Assembly (NCBI RefSeq): GCF_045788535.1
Contig: NZ_CP074074.1
Coordinates: 1,178,001-1,242,000 of the forward strand
Direction: 5' to 3'
Source of the DNA: Allotamlana fucoidanivorans
GTDB taxonomy: Bacteria > Bacteroidota > Bacteroidia > Flavobacteriales > Flavobacteriaceae
DNA length: 64,000 nucleotides
The position numbers and the translations under genes were made by a program. Of the stretch, positions 16,784 to 25,309 are shown piece by piece (the stretch's first letter is position 1; every line of letters begins with the position of its first letter). A model generated the notes under the pieces. It made no database searches, was not told the DNA's origin, and worked only from the letters and a program-made list of their open reading frames with translations.

Positions 16784-17860
16784 ATGCAGAATATTATTTC
16801 TAGAAAAACGATTTGTTTACTTTTCTTAATGGTTACAACGTTTTCTTTTGCAAAAGAAGAAAAGCACGAAGGTGAAGGTGACATTAAAACTGAAATAAAA
16901 GAATACATCAGTCATCACTTGCTTGACTCACATGATTTTAGTTTGTTTTCTTATACTACTGATTCTGGAGAACATAAGTATATTGGTTTTCCTCTTCCTG
17001 TGATTTTATGGGATAATGGTTTAAAAGTATTTTCATCTTCACAATTTCACCATGGCGAATCTGTTGCTGAGGTTGATGGAGATTACTACACGCTTTATCA
17101 CAATAAAGTTTACAAAACAGATGCCGAGGGAACCATCACCCTTGATGATCACCACCATCCAACCAATGTTAAGCCTATAGATTTTTCAGTAACTAAAAAT
17201 GTATTTACCATTTTCTTGGTTGGGTTGTTAATGTTTTTTGTGTTTAGCAGAATGGCTAAAAAATACAAAACAAATAGTTTGCCTAAAGGTATTGGAAGAG
17301 GTTTAGAGCCAATCATTCTTTATATTAGAGATGATATTGCGGTGCCTAACATAGGAGAAAAGAAATACAAAAAGTATATGCCGTACTTGTTAACCGTTTT
17401 CTTTTTTATCTGGATAATTAACCTATTAGGTTTAACACCACTTGGGGTTAACGTTACAAATAACATAGCTGTAACACTTGCATTAGCATTAATAACGTAT
17501 TTCTTAACTACGTTTACAGCAAATAAAAATTACTGGGGTCATATTTTTTGGATGCCAGGAGTGCCATGGCCAATGAAAATTATTTTAGCACCAATTGAGT
17601 TGCTAGGAACTATTATCAAGCCATTTTCATTAATGATTCGTTTGTATGCTAATATAACAGCAGGACACATTGTATTGATGAGTATCATTGGATTAATGTT
17701 CATATTTAAAAACTGGATAGGAAGTCCATTGTCTTTTGGTTTAGCATTTGCTTTATCATTGTTAGAGCTTTTAGTTGCAGCTTTACAAGCCTATATCTTT
17801 ACAATGCTTTCAGCCTTGTATTTTGGTATGGCGGTTGAAGAACATCATGATGATCACTAA
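16784..17860 (+). CDS. atpB: ATP synthase F0 subunit a
   Basis: 358 residues. An N-terminal signal-like segment and a histidine-rich soluble stretch (to about 135) precede the membrane part; this extension is usual in Bacteroidota. The essential arginine is in SLMIRLYANITAGH near residue 287, and the last helices (ELLVAALQAYIFTMLSALY) match the half-channel region. It works with the c-ring in proton translocation. First gene after the operon promoter. Confidence 0.97.
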   Translation: MQNIISRKTICLLFLMVTTFSFAKEEKHEGEGDIKTEIKEYISHHLLDSHDFSLFSYTTDSGEHKYIGFPLPVILWDNGLKVFSSSQFHHGESVAEVDGDYYTLYHNKVYKTDAEGTITLDDHHHPTNVKPIDFSVTKNVFTIFLVGLLMFFVFSRMAKKYKTNSLPKGIGRGLEPIILYIRDDIAVPNIGEKKYKKYMPYLLTVFFFIWIINLLGLTPLGVNVTNNIAVTLALALITYFLTTFTANKNYWGHIFWMPGVPWPMKIILAPIELLGTIIKPFSLMIRLYANITAGHIVLMSIIGLMFIFKNWIGSPLSFGLAFALSLLELLVAALQAYIFTMLSALYFGMAVEEHHDDH

Positions 17861-17894
17861 TTTTTGAATGTTTAATTTTTAATATATATACATT

Positions 17895-18086
17895 ATGACA
17901 ATTCCAAACATCGTTGGAGCAGGTTTAATCGTTATTGGTGCTGGTTTAGGTATCGGTAGAATTGGTGGACAAGCAATGGATGCTATTGCACGTCAACCAG
18001 AAGCCTCTGGAAAAATCCAAACTGCTATGCTTATTGCAGCAGCACTTATTGAAGGTATTGGATTTGCTGCTTTATTTGCAGCTTAA
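17895..18086 (+). CDS. atpE: ATP synthase F0 subunit c
   Basis: 63 residues, short for a c subunit: two glycine-rich helices with the polar loop ARQPE. The proton-binding carboxylate is the glutamate in ALIEGIGFA near residue 54. The sodium-type ligand set is not seen, so a proton ring is likely. A strong hairpin terminator follows directly, which could raise atpBE message over the downstream genes. Confidence 0.96.
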   Translation: MTIPNIVGAGLIVIGAGLGIGRIGGQAMDAIARQPEASGKIQTAMLIAAALIEGIGFAALFAA

Positions 18087-18096
18087 AAAACCTAAA

Positions 18097-18130
18097 AACA
18101 GCTTTAACGGTTGGTTAAGGCTGTTTTTTT
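18097..18130 (+). terminator. Hairpin terminator between atpE and atpF
   Basis: AACAGCTTTAAC (18097-18108) pairs with GTTAAGGCTGTT (18114-18125) with one G-U pair and a five-base loop, followed by a T run to 18130. It lies 10 bases past the atpE stop, inside an otherwise continuous operon. Confidence 0.75.
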
Positions 18131-18168
18131 AAAATTAGTATTGTATTAAAATCTATAGATATAAATAA

Positions 18169-18669
18169 ATGGAAAAGTTAATAAATGAGTTTTCAATAGG
18201 ATTATTCTTCTGGCAATTAGTATTGTTCATTGGTTTAGTTTTACTTCTAAGAAAATTTGCTTGGAAACCAATACTTGATGCTGTTGAAAAGCGAGAAGGT
18301 GGTATTAAAGATGCGTTAGATGCTGCTGAAAAAGCAAAGTTAGATATGACTAACCTTCAGGCAGATAATGAAAAGTTATTAAAAGAAGCTAGAGCTGAGC
18401 GTGAAGCTATGTTGAAGGAAGCACGTGATATTAAAAATAAAATGATTGAAGATGCTAAGGGAGAAGCTCAAGAACAAGCTAATAAAATGATTGAGCAAGC
18501 TCAAGCTGCTATTGAAAGCGAAAAAAAGTCTGCTATGGCCGAACTTAAAAATCACGTGGCTGGATTATCTTTAGAGATTGCCGAAAAAGTAGTGCGTACA
18601 GAATTATCTAACAAAGACAAACAATTAGAATTGGTTGAGTCAATGTTAGCTGAAAAAACTTCAAAATAA
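18169..18669 (+). CDS. atpF: ATP synthase F0 subunit b
   Basis: 166 residues: one N-terminal membrane helix (about 8-27, FFWQLVLFIGLVLLLRKFAW), then a long charged coiled coil rich in alanine, lysine and glutamate. It is the peripheral stalk holding F1 against subunit a. It starts 39 bases after the atpE terminator hairpin and ends five bases before atpH. Confidence 0.96.
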   Translation: MEKLINEFSIGLFFWQLVLFIGLVLLLRKFAWKPILDAVEKREGGIKDALDAAEKAKLDMTNLQADNEKLLKEARAEREAMLKEARDIKNKMIEDAKGEAQEQANKMIEQAQAAIESEKKSAMAELKNHVAGLSLEIAEKVVRTELSNKDKQLELVESMLAEKTSK

Positions 18670-18674
18670 GAATC

Positions 18675-19211
18675 ATGGCAGGAGCAAGAGCAGCAATCCG
18701 TTACGCAAAAGCAGTGTTAAGTTTAGCTACAGATCAAAAATCGGCTGAAGCGGTTAATGATGATATGAAGTTAATTGCTGAAACTGTTGCAAATAATCAG
18801 GAATTAACAAGCATGCTTCATAGTCCTGTAGTCCCTTCTTATGAAAAAAAAGCGGTTTTATTGGAGGTGTTTAAATCAGCTCATAAAACCACCTTAAGCT
18901 TAATTGATATACTAGACACAAATAATCGGGTGAATATTTTGGACCAAGTAGCGGTTAAATATCAAGAATTATTTGATGAAGCCAAAGGTGTTCAATTAGC
19001 TACGGTTACAACGGCAGTAGCGCTAACAGCGGCATTAAAGAAGGAAGTTCTAGCCAAGGCAAAAGAACTTACAGGGAAAAATGTTGAACTAGAAAATACT
19101 ATTGATGAAAGCATTTTAGGTGGTTTCATTTTACGTGTAGGTGATGTGCAGTACAACGCAAGTGTTGCTAATCAACTAAACAAATTAAAAAGAGAATTTA
19201 CATTAAACTAA
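18675..19211 (+). CDS. atpH: ATP synthase F1 subunit delta
   Basis: 178 residues, the normal length. It opens with ARAAIRYAKAVLSLA and ends with the conserved GGFILRVGDVQYNASVANQL segment. It joins the b stalk to the top of the alpha/beta hexamer. Five bases separate it from atpF and 29 from atpA. Confidence 0.96.
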   Translation: MAGARAAIRYAKAVLSLATDQKSAEAVNDDMKLIAETVANNQELTSMLHSPVVPSYEKKAVLLEVFKSAHKTTLSLIDILDTNNRVNILDQVAVKYQELFDEAKGVQLATVTTAVALTAALKKEVLAKAKELTGKNVELENTIDESILGGFILRVGDVQYNASVANQLNKLKREFTLN

Positions 19212-19240
19212 GATATTTATATATCTAAATAAATAATAAG

Positions 19241-20821
19241 ATGGCAGAAGTAAAACCAGCTGAAATATCAGCAATCTTAAAAAAACAACTTTCAGGTTTT
19301 GAGGCTAGTGCTTCATTGGATGAAGTAGGAACTGTATTAACTGTAGGTGACGGTATTGTACGTGCTTATGGATTAGCTAATGCTCAATATGGTGAGTTAG
19401 TTGAATTCGAAGGCGGGTTAGAAGGTATTGTACTTAACCTTGAGGAAGATAATGTTGGTATTGTATTACTTGGTGGGTCTACAGGAGTAAAAGAAGGCTC
19501 TACAGTAAAACGTACTGATAAAATTGCTTCAATCAATGTTGGTGAAGGTATTGTTGGTCGTGTGGTTGATACATTAGGTAACCCAATTGATGGTAAAGGT
19601 GCTATCTCGGGTAAAACTTACCAAATGCCACTAGAACGTAAGGCACCAGGTGTTGTTTTCCGTGAGCCTGTAACAGAACCATTACAAACAGGTATCAAAT
19701 CAATTGATGCTATGATTCCTGTAGGTCGTGGACAACGTGAGTTGGTAATTGGTGACCGTCAAACTGGAAAAACTACGGTTTGTATTGATACCATCTTAAA
19801 TCAAAAGGAATTTTATGATGCAGGTGAGCCTGTATATTGTATATATGTTGCTGTAGGACAAAAAGCGTCTACAGTGGCAAACATTGCTAAAGTGTTAGAA
19901 GAAAGAGGCGCACTTGCTTATACTACTATTGTAGCGGCTAATGCTTCCGATCCTGCTCCAATGCAAGTTTACGCTCCAATGGCTGGTGCTGCAATTGGTG
20001 AGTATTTTAGAGATACTGGACGTCCAGCATTAATCATTTATGATGATTTATCAAAACAAGCGGTAGCGTATCGTGAGGTATCTTTATTATTACGTCGTCC
20101 ACCAGGACGTGAGGCCTACCCAGGTGACGTTTTCTACTTACACTCGCGTTTATTAGAGCGTTCTGCAAAAGTAATCAATGATGATGCTATTGCTAAAGAT
20201 ATGAACGATTTACCTGAGTCGTTAAAACCATTAGTAAAAGGTGGAGGGTCATTAACTGCATTGCCAATTATTGAAACGCAAGCAGGTGACGTATCAGCCT
20301 ATATTCCAACAAACGTAATTTCTATTACCGATGGGCAGATCTTCTTAGATGGTGATTTGTTCAACTCTGGTGTTCGTCCGGCAATTAACGTAGGTATTTC
20401 AGTATCACGTGTTGGTGGTAATGCTCAGATTAAATCAATGAAAAAGGTTGCAGGTACCTTAAAATTAGACCAAGCACAGTTCCGTGAGTTAGAAGCATTC
20501 GCGAAATTTGGTTCAGATTTAGATGCTGTTACTTTAAACGTAATTGAAAAAGGGAAACGTAATGTTGAGATCTTAAAACAAGCTCAAAACGATCCGTTTA
20601 CTGTTGAAGATCAGGTAGCTATTATCTATGCAGGATCTAAAAACTTATTAAAAGATGTACCTGTAGAGAAAGTAAAAGAATTTGAAAGAGATTTCATTGA
20701 ATTCTTAAATGCTAAACACAGAGACGTTTTAGATACTCTAAAAGCAGGAAAATTAACTGATGAAGTTACAGACACATTAACGGCTGTAGCAAAAGATTTA
20801 TCAGGAAAGTATAGAGCATAA
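19241..20821 (+). CDS. atpA: ATP synthase F1 subunit alpha
   Basis: 526 residues. P-loop GDRQTGKTT near residue 170, the arginine-finger region VSRVGGNAQ, and LIIYDDLSKQAVAYR are all intact. It forms the F1 hexamer with beta; atpD (beta) and atpC (epsilon) are not in this window, which fits their usual separate location in Bacteroidota. A small hairpin (TCCCAC/GTGGGA at 20829-20844) lies just after the stop. Confidence 0.98.
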   Translation: MAEVKPAEISAILKKQLSGFEASASLDEVGTVLTVGDGIVRAYGLANAQYGELVEFEGGLEGIVLNLEEDNVGIVLLGGSTGVKEGSTVKRTDKIASINVGEGIVGRVVDTLGNPIDGKGAISGKTYQMPLERKAPGVVFREPVTEPLQTGIKSIDAMIPVGRGQRELVIGDRQTGKTTVCIDTILNQKEFYDAGEPVYCIYVAVGQKASTVANIAKVLEERGALAYTTIVAANASDPAPMQVYAPMAGAAIGEYFRDTGRPALIIYDDLSKQAVAYREVSLLLRRPPGREAYPGDVFYLHSRLLERSAKVINDDAIAKDMNDLPESLKPLVKGGGSLTALPIIETQAGDVSAYIPTNVISITDGQIFLDGDLFNSGVRPAINVGISVSRVGGNAQIKSMKKVAGTLKLDQAQFRELEAFAKFGSDLDAVTLNVIEKGKRNVEILKQAQNDPFTVEDQVAIIYAGSKNLLKDVPVEKVKEFERDFIEFLNAKHRDVLDTLKAGKLTDEVTDTLTAVAKDLSGKYRA

Positions 20822-20864
20822 TTATGATTCCCACTAAAGTGGGAGTTATTTCATATTTTAAAAT

Positions 20865-21725
20865 ATGGCAAATTTAAAAGAAATACGTAACAGAATATCT
20901 TCAGTATCTTCAACAATGCAGATTACCAGTGCCATGAAAATGGTATCGGCTGCAAAGTTAAAGAAAGCGCAAGATGCCATTACAGCAATGCGTCCTTATG
21001 CAGATAAGTTAACTGAGCTTTTACAAAGCTTAAGTGCTACTTTAGATGCTGACTCTGGAAGTGCCTATTCTGAACAACGTGAATTAAAAAAAGTACTTAT
21101 TGTTCCAATCACCTCTAATAGAGGATTGGCGGGTGCCTTCAATTCAAATATCATTAAAGAAGTTAATAGACTCGCTACTGAAACGTATGCTAATCAAGAG
21201 GTTTCTTATTTAGCTATTGGTAAGAAAGCAAATGATGCTTTTAAAAAGACCAATAAAGTTATTGCTAATAAAAGTGAGGTGTTTGATGATTTAACCTTTG
21301 ATAATGTTGCTGATGTAGCACAATTATTGATGGATAAGTTTGTTGCAGGTGAGTTTGATAAGATTGAAGTTGTATATAACAAGTTCAAAAATGCGGCGAC
21401 TCAAATTGTAATGACAGAACAATTTTTGCCAATTGTTCCTGTTGAAGGCGATGCCAATGTTAATGCTGATTACATCTTTGAACCCTCAAAATTAGAAATT
21501 GTAGAAGAACTTATTCCTAAGTCTTTAAAAATGCAATTGTTTAAGGCAATTAGAGATTCTTTTGCTTCAGAGCACGGGGCACGTATGACAGCTATGCATA
21601 AAGCCACTGATAATGCAACAGAGTTAAGAGATCAGCTTAAATTAACTTATAATAAAGCGCGTCAAGCAGCTATTACCAATGAAATTTTAGAGATTGTTGG
21701 TGGCGCAGAGGCTTTAAACAACTAA
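20865..21725 (+). CDS. atpG: ATP synthase F1 subunit gamma
   Basis: 286 residues. The N-terminal helix contains STMQITSAMKMVSAAKLKKA and the C-terminal helix KARQAAITNEILEIVGGAEAL; together they make the rotating central shaft. The middle Rossmann-like part contains ITSNRGLAGAFNSN. It is the last gene of the operon and is followed by a terminator. Confidence 0.97.
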   Translation: MANLKEIRNRISSVSSTMQITSAMKMVSAAKLKKAQDAITAMRPYADKLTELLQSLSATLDADSGSAYSEQRELKKVLIVPITSNRGLAGAFNSNIIKEVNRLATETYANQEVSYLAIGKKANDAFKKTNKVIANKSEVFDDLTFDNVADVAQLLMDKFVAGEFDKIEVVYNKFKNAATQIVMTEQFLPIVPVEGDANVNADYIFEPSKLEIVEELIPKSLKMQLFKAIRDSFASEHGARMTAMHKATDNATELRDQLKLTYNKARQAAITNEILEIVGGAEALNN

Positions 21726-21764
21726 AATATATTGAACTGAACCGTTCAGTGTCTATAAATATTA

Positions 21765-21791
21765 AACCTCACGCTTTCGTGGGGTTTTTTT
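21765..21791 (+). terminator. Terminator of the atp operon
   Basis: AACCTCACG (21765-21773) pairs with CGTGGGGTT (21778-21786) around a CTTT loop, followed by a run of T. A separate dyad ACTGAAC-C-GTTCAGT lies just upstream at 21736-21750. Confidence 0.8.
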
Positions 21792-21839
21792 ATGGCATTA
21801 CTTTTGGTTTAATATATTTATAATTCAACATCTGTTAAA

Positions 21840-22274
21840 ATGAAAGTATTACTATATAGCACCATATTTTTATTGTCTTTAAGCTTTGTACATTGTGCGA
21901 GCTCAAAGCCAATGAAAAAGGATGTTCCACTTAAATTGGGTTCAGTATATTATAAAGATACACCTAGCCTTAGTGTATTTATTCCTGTAATTCATAATCC
22001 TGATAGTATAAAGTTAGATAGTCTCTACTTTAAAGGGCAAAAGGCTACTTTAAAATTTGAACATAGTATGTATGTTGCTAATTTTGAGTATTCTAATAAA
22101 GAAAACAGGGATGTTGTAATGAGTCATGAGTCTTACGCTGAATATGGCAATCAAGCACCTTTAAGGTTAGTAAGGTCTCCTATAAAACTAAAACAAGGTG
22201 AAGCTTTGGTAAGTTACCATGTAAACAAAGAACCACGATATTTCATTATTGAAGACATTAGTTATAAACCATAA
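21840..22274 (+). CDS. Conserved small lipoprotein of unknown function
   Basis: 144 residues with a lipoprotein signal ending FVHCASS (Cys19). The mature part is mainly predicted beta strand with no motif I recognise. It lies alone between the atp terminator and the flippase gene, whose own -7 element follows, so it is probably transcribed singly. Confidence 0.75.
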   Translation: MKVLLYSTIFLLSLSFVHCASSKPMKKDVPLKLGSVYYKDTPSLSVFIPVIHNPDSIKLDSLYFKGQKATLKFEHSMYVANFEYSNKENRDVVMSHESYAEYGNQAPLRLVRSPIKLKQGEALVSYHVNKEPRYFIIEDISYKP

Positions 22275-22306
22275 TTTGAGTTTTTAAGGTTTTTTCTATA
22301 ATAAAA

Positions 22307-22314
22307 TATCTTTG
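22307..22314 (+). promoter_or_regulatory. Candidate -7 element before the flippase gene
   Basis: TATCTTTG matches TAnnTTTG, 49 bases before the TTG start at 22364. Confidence 0.45.
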
Positions 22315-22363
22315 TTTCACTTAGGCTAAAAACGTACATTTAGCAAACGAAATCTACTTTCTA

Positions 22364-23788
22364 TTGGGCGCAATTAAAAAGTTCTTTAAAGACACTATAA
22401 TTTATGGTCTGGCAACAGTTTTGCCAAGACTGATGAATTTCGTTCTGGTGCCGTTGCATACTCAAACTTTAGGGACGGTTAGTTATTCTGATAATACGAC
22501 TTTTTATGTGTATGCCGCTTTTTTTAATGTGTTACTTACCTATGGCATGGAAACTGCTTTTTTTAGGTTTTTTACCAAGAGTGAAGAAAAACAAAAAGTG
22601 TTTTCAACAGCATTAATAAGTTTAACAGTTACAACGCTACTGTTTTTAATTGTGGTATATGCTTTTAGTGTGCAGTTGGCCGATTTCGTCCATTTGAAAC
22701 AAAGCTATTTTAATCTCTTATTAGGTGTTTTAGTGCTAGATACTATAGTGGTTATTCCCTTTGCGTATTTAAGAGCTACAGGGCGTCCTATTAAGTTTAC
22801 CGCTATCAAGCTTAGTAATATCATTATTTATGTGTTGCTGAATTTTTTCTTTTTATGGGCTGTTCCTAAATTTCAAATTGAACTATCGTTCTATAACAGT
22901 AAAGATTTGGTGCAATATATTTTCATTGCTAATTTAGTGGCTAGTGGTGTTACTTTTTTATTGTTGACACCGTATTTTTTCAAAAATAAATTAGAATTCA
23001 GTATACCCATTTTTAAACAGTTATTACATTATGGTTGGCCTATTATGGTGGCCGGTTTGGCCTATGTAATTAATGAGAATTTTGATAAATGGTTATTGCC
23101 CAATGTACTTGGAAAAGACATCAATGGCGCTTATAGCGGTTGTTATAAAATAGCTGTTTTTATGACTATTTTTATTCAGGCATTTAGGTTGGGAGCCGAA
23201 CCATTCTTTTTCAATCACGCTAAAGAAAAAAATGCCAAAGAAACGTATGCCAAGATTATGAAATATTTTGTGATATTCGGTAGCCTTATGTTGGTCTTTA
23301 TTATTGCTTATGTTGATATTTTCAAAATGCTCATCGTTCGTAACGAAAGCTATTGGATAGCCATTAATATTGTGCCTATTGTATTATTAGCCAATTTATG
23401 CTTAGGCATTTATTTTAATCTGGCCATTTGGTATAAGCTAACAGATAAAACTCGCTATGGGATGTATTTATCAGTTGTTGGGGGAGTTATTACCATAGTG
23501 TTTAATGTGTTTATGATAGAGCGCATGGGCTTTATTGCAGCCGCATGGGCAACCTTACTGGCTTATGGTGCTATGATGGTATTGTCGTATTATTTCGGAC
23601 AAAAACATTATGCCGTACCGTATAACCTAAAGCGCATTTTGCTGTATTTAGGTGTGTCTATTGTTTTATCGGTAGCAGCCCTTAATACAAATACCAACTA
23701 TTATATAAATACCGCCTTAGTTTTAGTATTTTTGGCAATGGTTTTATACCTAGAAAAAGAAGAATTGAAACAATTGATAAAACGATAG
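22364..23788 (+). CDS. Polysaccharide flippase family membrane protein
   Basis: 474 residues with a dozen or more hydrophobic helices and the family opening KKFFKDTIIYGLATVLPRLMNF. It matches the Wzx/MATE-like polysaccharide biosynthesis proteins that move lipid-linked sugars across the inner membrane. The start is a TTG at 22364: no in-frame ATG exists upstream, and the next methionine would remove the conserved first helix. It is followed one base later by dut and then a sugar nucleotidyltransferase. Confidence 0.9.
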   Translation: MGAIKKFFKDTIIYGLATVLPRLMNFVLVPLHTQTLGTVSYSDNTTFYVYAAFFNVLLTYGMETAFFRFFTKSEEKQKVFSTALISLTVTTLLFLIVVYAFSVQLADFVHLKQSYFNLLLGVLVLDTIVVIPFAYLRATGRPIKFTAIKLSNIIIYVLLNFFFLWAVPKFQIELSFYNSKDLVQYIFIANLVASGVTFLLLTPYFFKNKLEFSIPIFKQLLHYGWPIMVAGLAYVINENFDKWLLPNVLGKDINGAYSGCYKIAVFMTIFIQAFRLGAEPFFFNHAKEKNAKETYAKIMKYFVIFGSLMLVFIIAYVDIFKMLIVRNESYWIAINIVPIVLLANLCLGIYFNLAIWYKLTDKTRYGMYLSVVGGVITIVFNVFMIERMGFIAAAWATLLAYGAMMVLSYYFGQKHYAVPYNLKRILLYLGVSIVLSVAALNTNTNYYINTALVLVFLAMVLYLEKEELKQLIKR

Positions 23789-23789
23789 T

Positions 23790-24224
23790 ATGCAAATTAA
23801 AATAATAAACAAATCCAGTCATGATATACCTAACTATGAAACCGTTGCGTCGGCTGGCATGGATTTAAGAGCCAATCTTTCAGAGCCTAGAGTATTAAAA
23901 CCCTTAGAACGTAGCGTTGTAGGTACTGGATTATTTATAGAACTCCCCGTCGGTTATGAAGCACAAGTGCGTCCAAGAAGTGGGTTAGCAGCAAAAAAAG
24001 GGATTACAGTTTTGAATGCTCCAGGAACTGTTGATGCAGATTATAGAGGCGAAATAGGCGTGATTTTAGTTAACCTATCTCATGAAGAATTTGTCATTGG
24101 AAATGGAGAACGTATTGCACAATTAGTGATAGCTAAGCATGAGCGCGCAGAATGGGTTGAAGTAGAAACGTTGTCTGAAACCGACCGAGGTGCGGGAGGT
24201 TTTGGTAGTACCGGAGTTAAATAA
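23790..24224 (+). CDS. dut: dUTP diphosphatase
   Basis: 144 residues with all five dUTPase motifs in order: AGMDLRA, RPRSGLA, GTVDADYRGEIGV, ERIAQLVI and the flexible C-terminal RGAGGFGSTG. It hydrolyses dUTP to dUMP, keeping uracil out of DNA and feeding thymidylate synthesis. It lies one base after the flippase and 30 bases before the nucleotidyltransferase. Confidence 0.97.
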   Translation: MQIKIINKSSHDIPNYETVASAGMDLRANLSEPRVLKPLERSVVGTGLFIELPVGYEAQVRPRSGLAAKKGITVLNAPGTVDADYRGEIGVILVNLSHEEFVIGNGERIAQLVIAKHERAEWVEVETLSETDRGAGGFGSTGVK

Positions 24225-24254
24225 AAGCTGTTAATTTAATACTGAATTAGAAAA

Positions 24255-25274
24255 ATGAAAATAATAGTCCCAATGGCTGGGCGTGGCTCCAGATTGCGTC
24301 CGCACAGTTTAACCGTACCTAAACCCTTAATTCCTGTTGCAGGCCAACCCATAGTACATAGGTTAGTGAAAGATATTGCTAAAGTATTAAAGCAGCCTAT
24401 TGATGAAATTGCTTTTGTTTTAGGAGACCCCGCATGGTTTGGAGATGATGTTGTAGATAGTCTCAAAGGTTTAGCAGTAAGTTTAGGCGCAAAGGCCTCT
24501 ATATACCGCCAAGATAAACCACTAGGAACAGGTCATGCTATTATGTGTGCTAAACCATCACTTTCGGGTCCAGCTGTTATAGCCTATGCTGATACACTTA
24601 TTAGAGCCCAATTTGAGCTAGATCCTAATGCAGATAGTGTGATTTGGACAAAGCAGGTAGACAACCCAGAGGCCTATGGTGTGGTCAAACTAAATGCCAA
24701 GCAAGAGATTATTGAACTAGTGGAGAAACCAAAAGAGTTTGTTTCAGATCATGCTGTTATTGGAATTTACTATTTTAAAGATGTTGGCATTTTAAAAGAA
24801 AAACTACAAGAAATTCTTGATGAAAACGTTATGAATGGCGGCGAATACCAAATTAATGATGGTATAAAGCGGATGATGGCCGATGGAAAAATCTTTAAAA
24901 CAGGAACGGTAGATGAATGGATGGACTGTGGCAATAAGGCAATAACTGTTGAAACCAATCAACGTATGTTAGGCTTTTTGCAGGCCGATGGAGACGAGCA
25001 ACTTATAGCTAATTCGGTACAAATTCAAAATGCCAATATAGTAGAACCCTGTTTTATTGGAGAACATGTGGTGTTAAAAGATTGTACTATTGGACCCTTT
25101 GTTTCTATTGGTAACAATACAGTGATTGAAAATGCTACCATAAAAAACAGTTTAATTCAAACCAATACTGAAATAAAAAATGCTAATCTTAACCAAGCCA
25201 TGATTGGAAATCATGTAAAATACAATGGCGAGTATACAAGCATCAGTATTGGAGATTATTCGGTTTTAGAATAG
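24255..25274 (+). CDS. Sugar-1-phosphate nucleotidyltransferase
   Basis: 339 residues. An N-terminal NTP-transferase domain (MAGRGSRLRPHSLTVPKPLIP; AYADTLI and LVEKPKEF further on) is followed from about 255 by left-handed beta-helix hexapeptide repeats (ANIVEPCFIGEHVVLKDCTI). Enzymes of this kind make NDP-sugars such as dTDP-glucose or GDP-mannose for surface glycans; the sugar cannot be told from sequence. It fits with the flippase two genes upstream. Confidence 0.92.
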   Translation: MKIIVPMAGRGSRLRPHSLTVPKPLIPVAGQPIVHRLVKDIAKVLKQPIDEIAFVLGDPAWFGDDVVDSLKGLAVSLGAKASIYRQDKPLGTGHAIMCAKPSLSGPAVIAYADTLIRAQFELDPNADSVIWTKQVDNPEAYGVVKLNAKQEIIELVEKPKEFVSDHAVIGIYYFKDVGILKEKLQEILDENVMNGGEYQINDGIKRMMADGKIFKTGTVDEWMDCGNKAITVETNQRMLGFLQADGDEQLIANSVQIQNANIVEPCFIGEHVVLKDCTIGPFVSIGNNTVIENATIKNSLIQTNTEIKNANLNQAMIGNHVKYNGEYTSISIGDYSVLE

Positions 25275-25309
25275 TTCATGCCATTTTTAAACCGATTGCA
25301 ATGCATCTT

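Noticed and set aside
16672..16908. Minus-strand frame across the atpB promoter
   Set aside because: It lies over the promoter and the signal region of atpB, has no recognisable domain, and its composition follows from the AT-rich promoter DNA.
20829..20844. Hairpin after atpA as a second internal terminator
   Set aside because: The stem is only six base pairs and no T run follows, so it is much weaker than the one after atpE.
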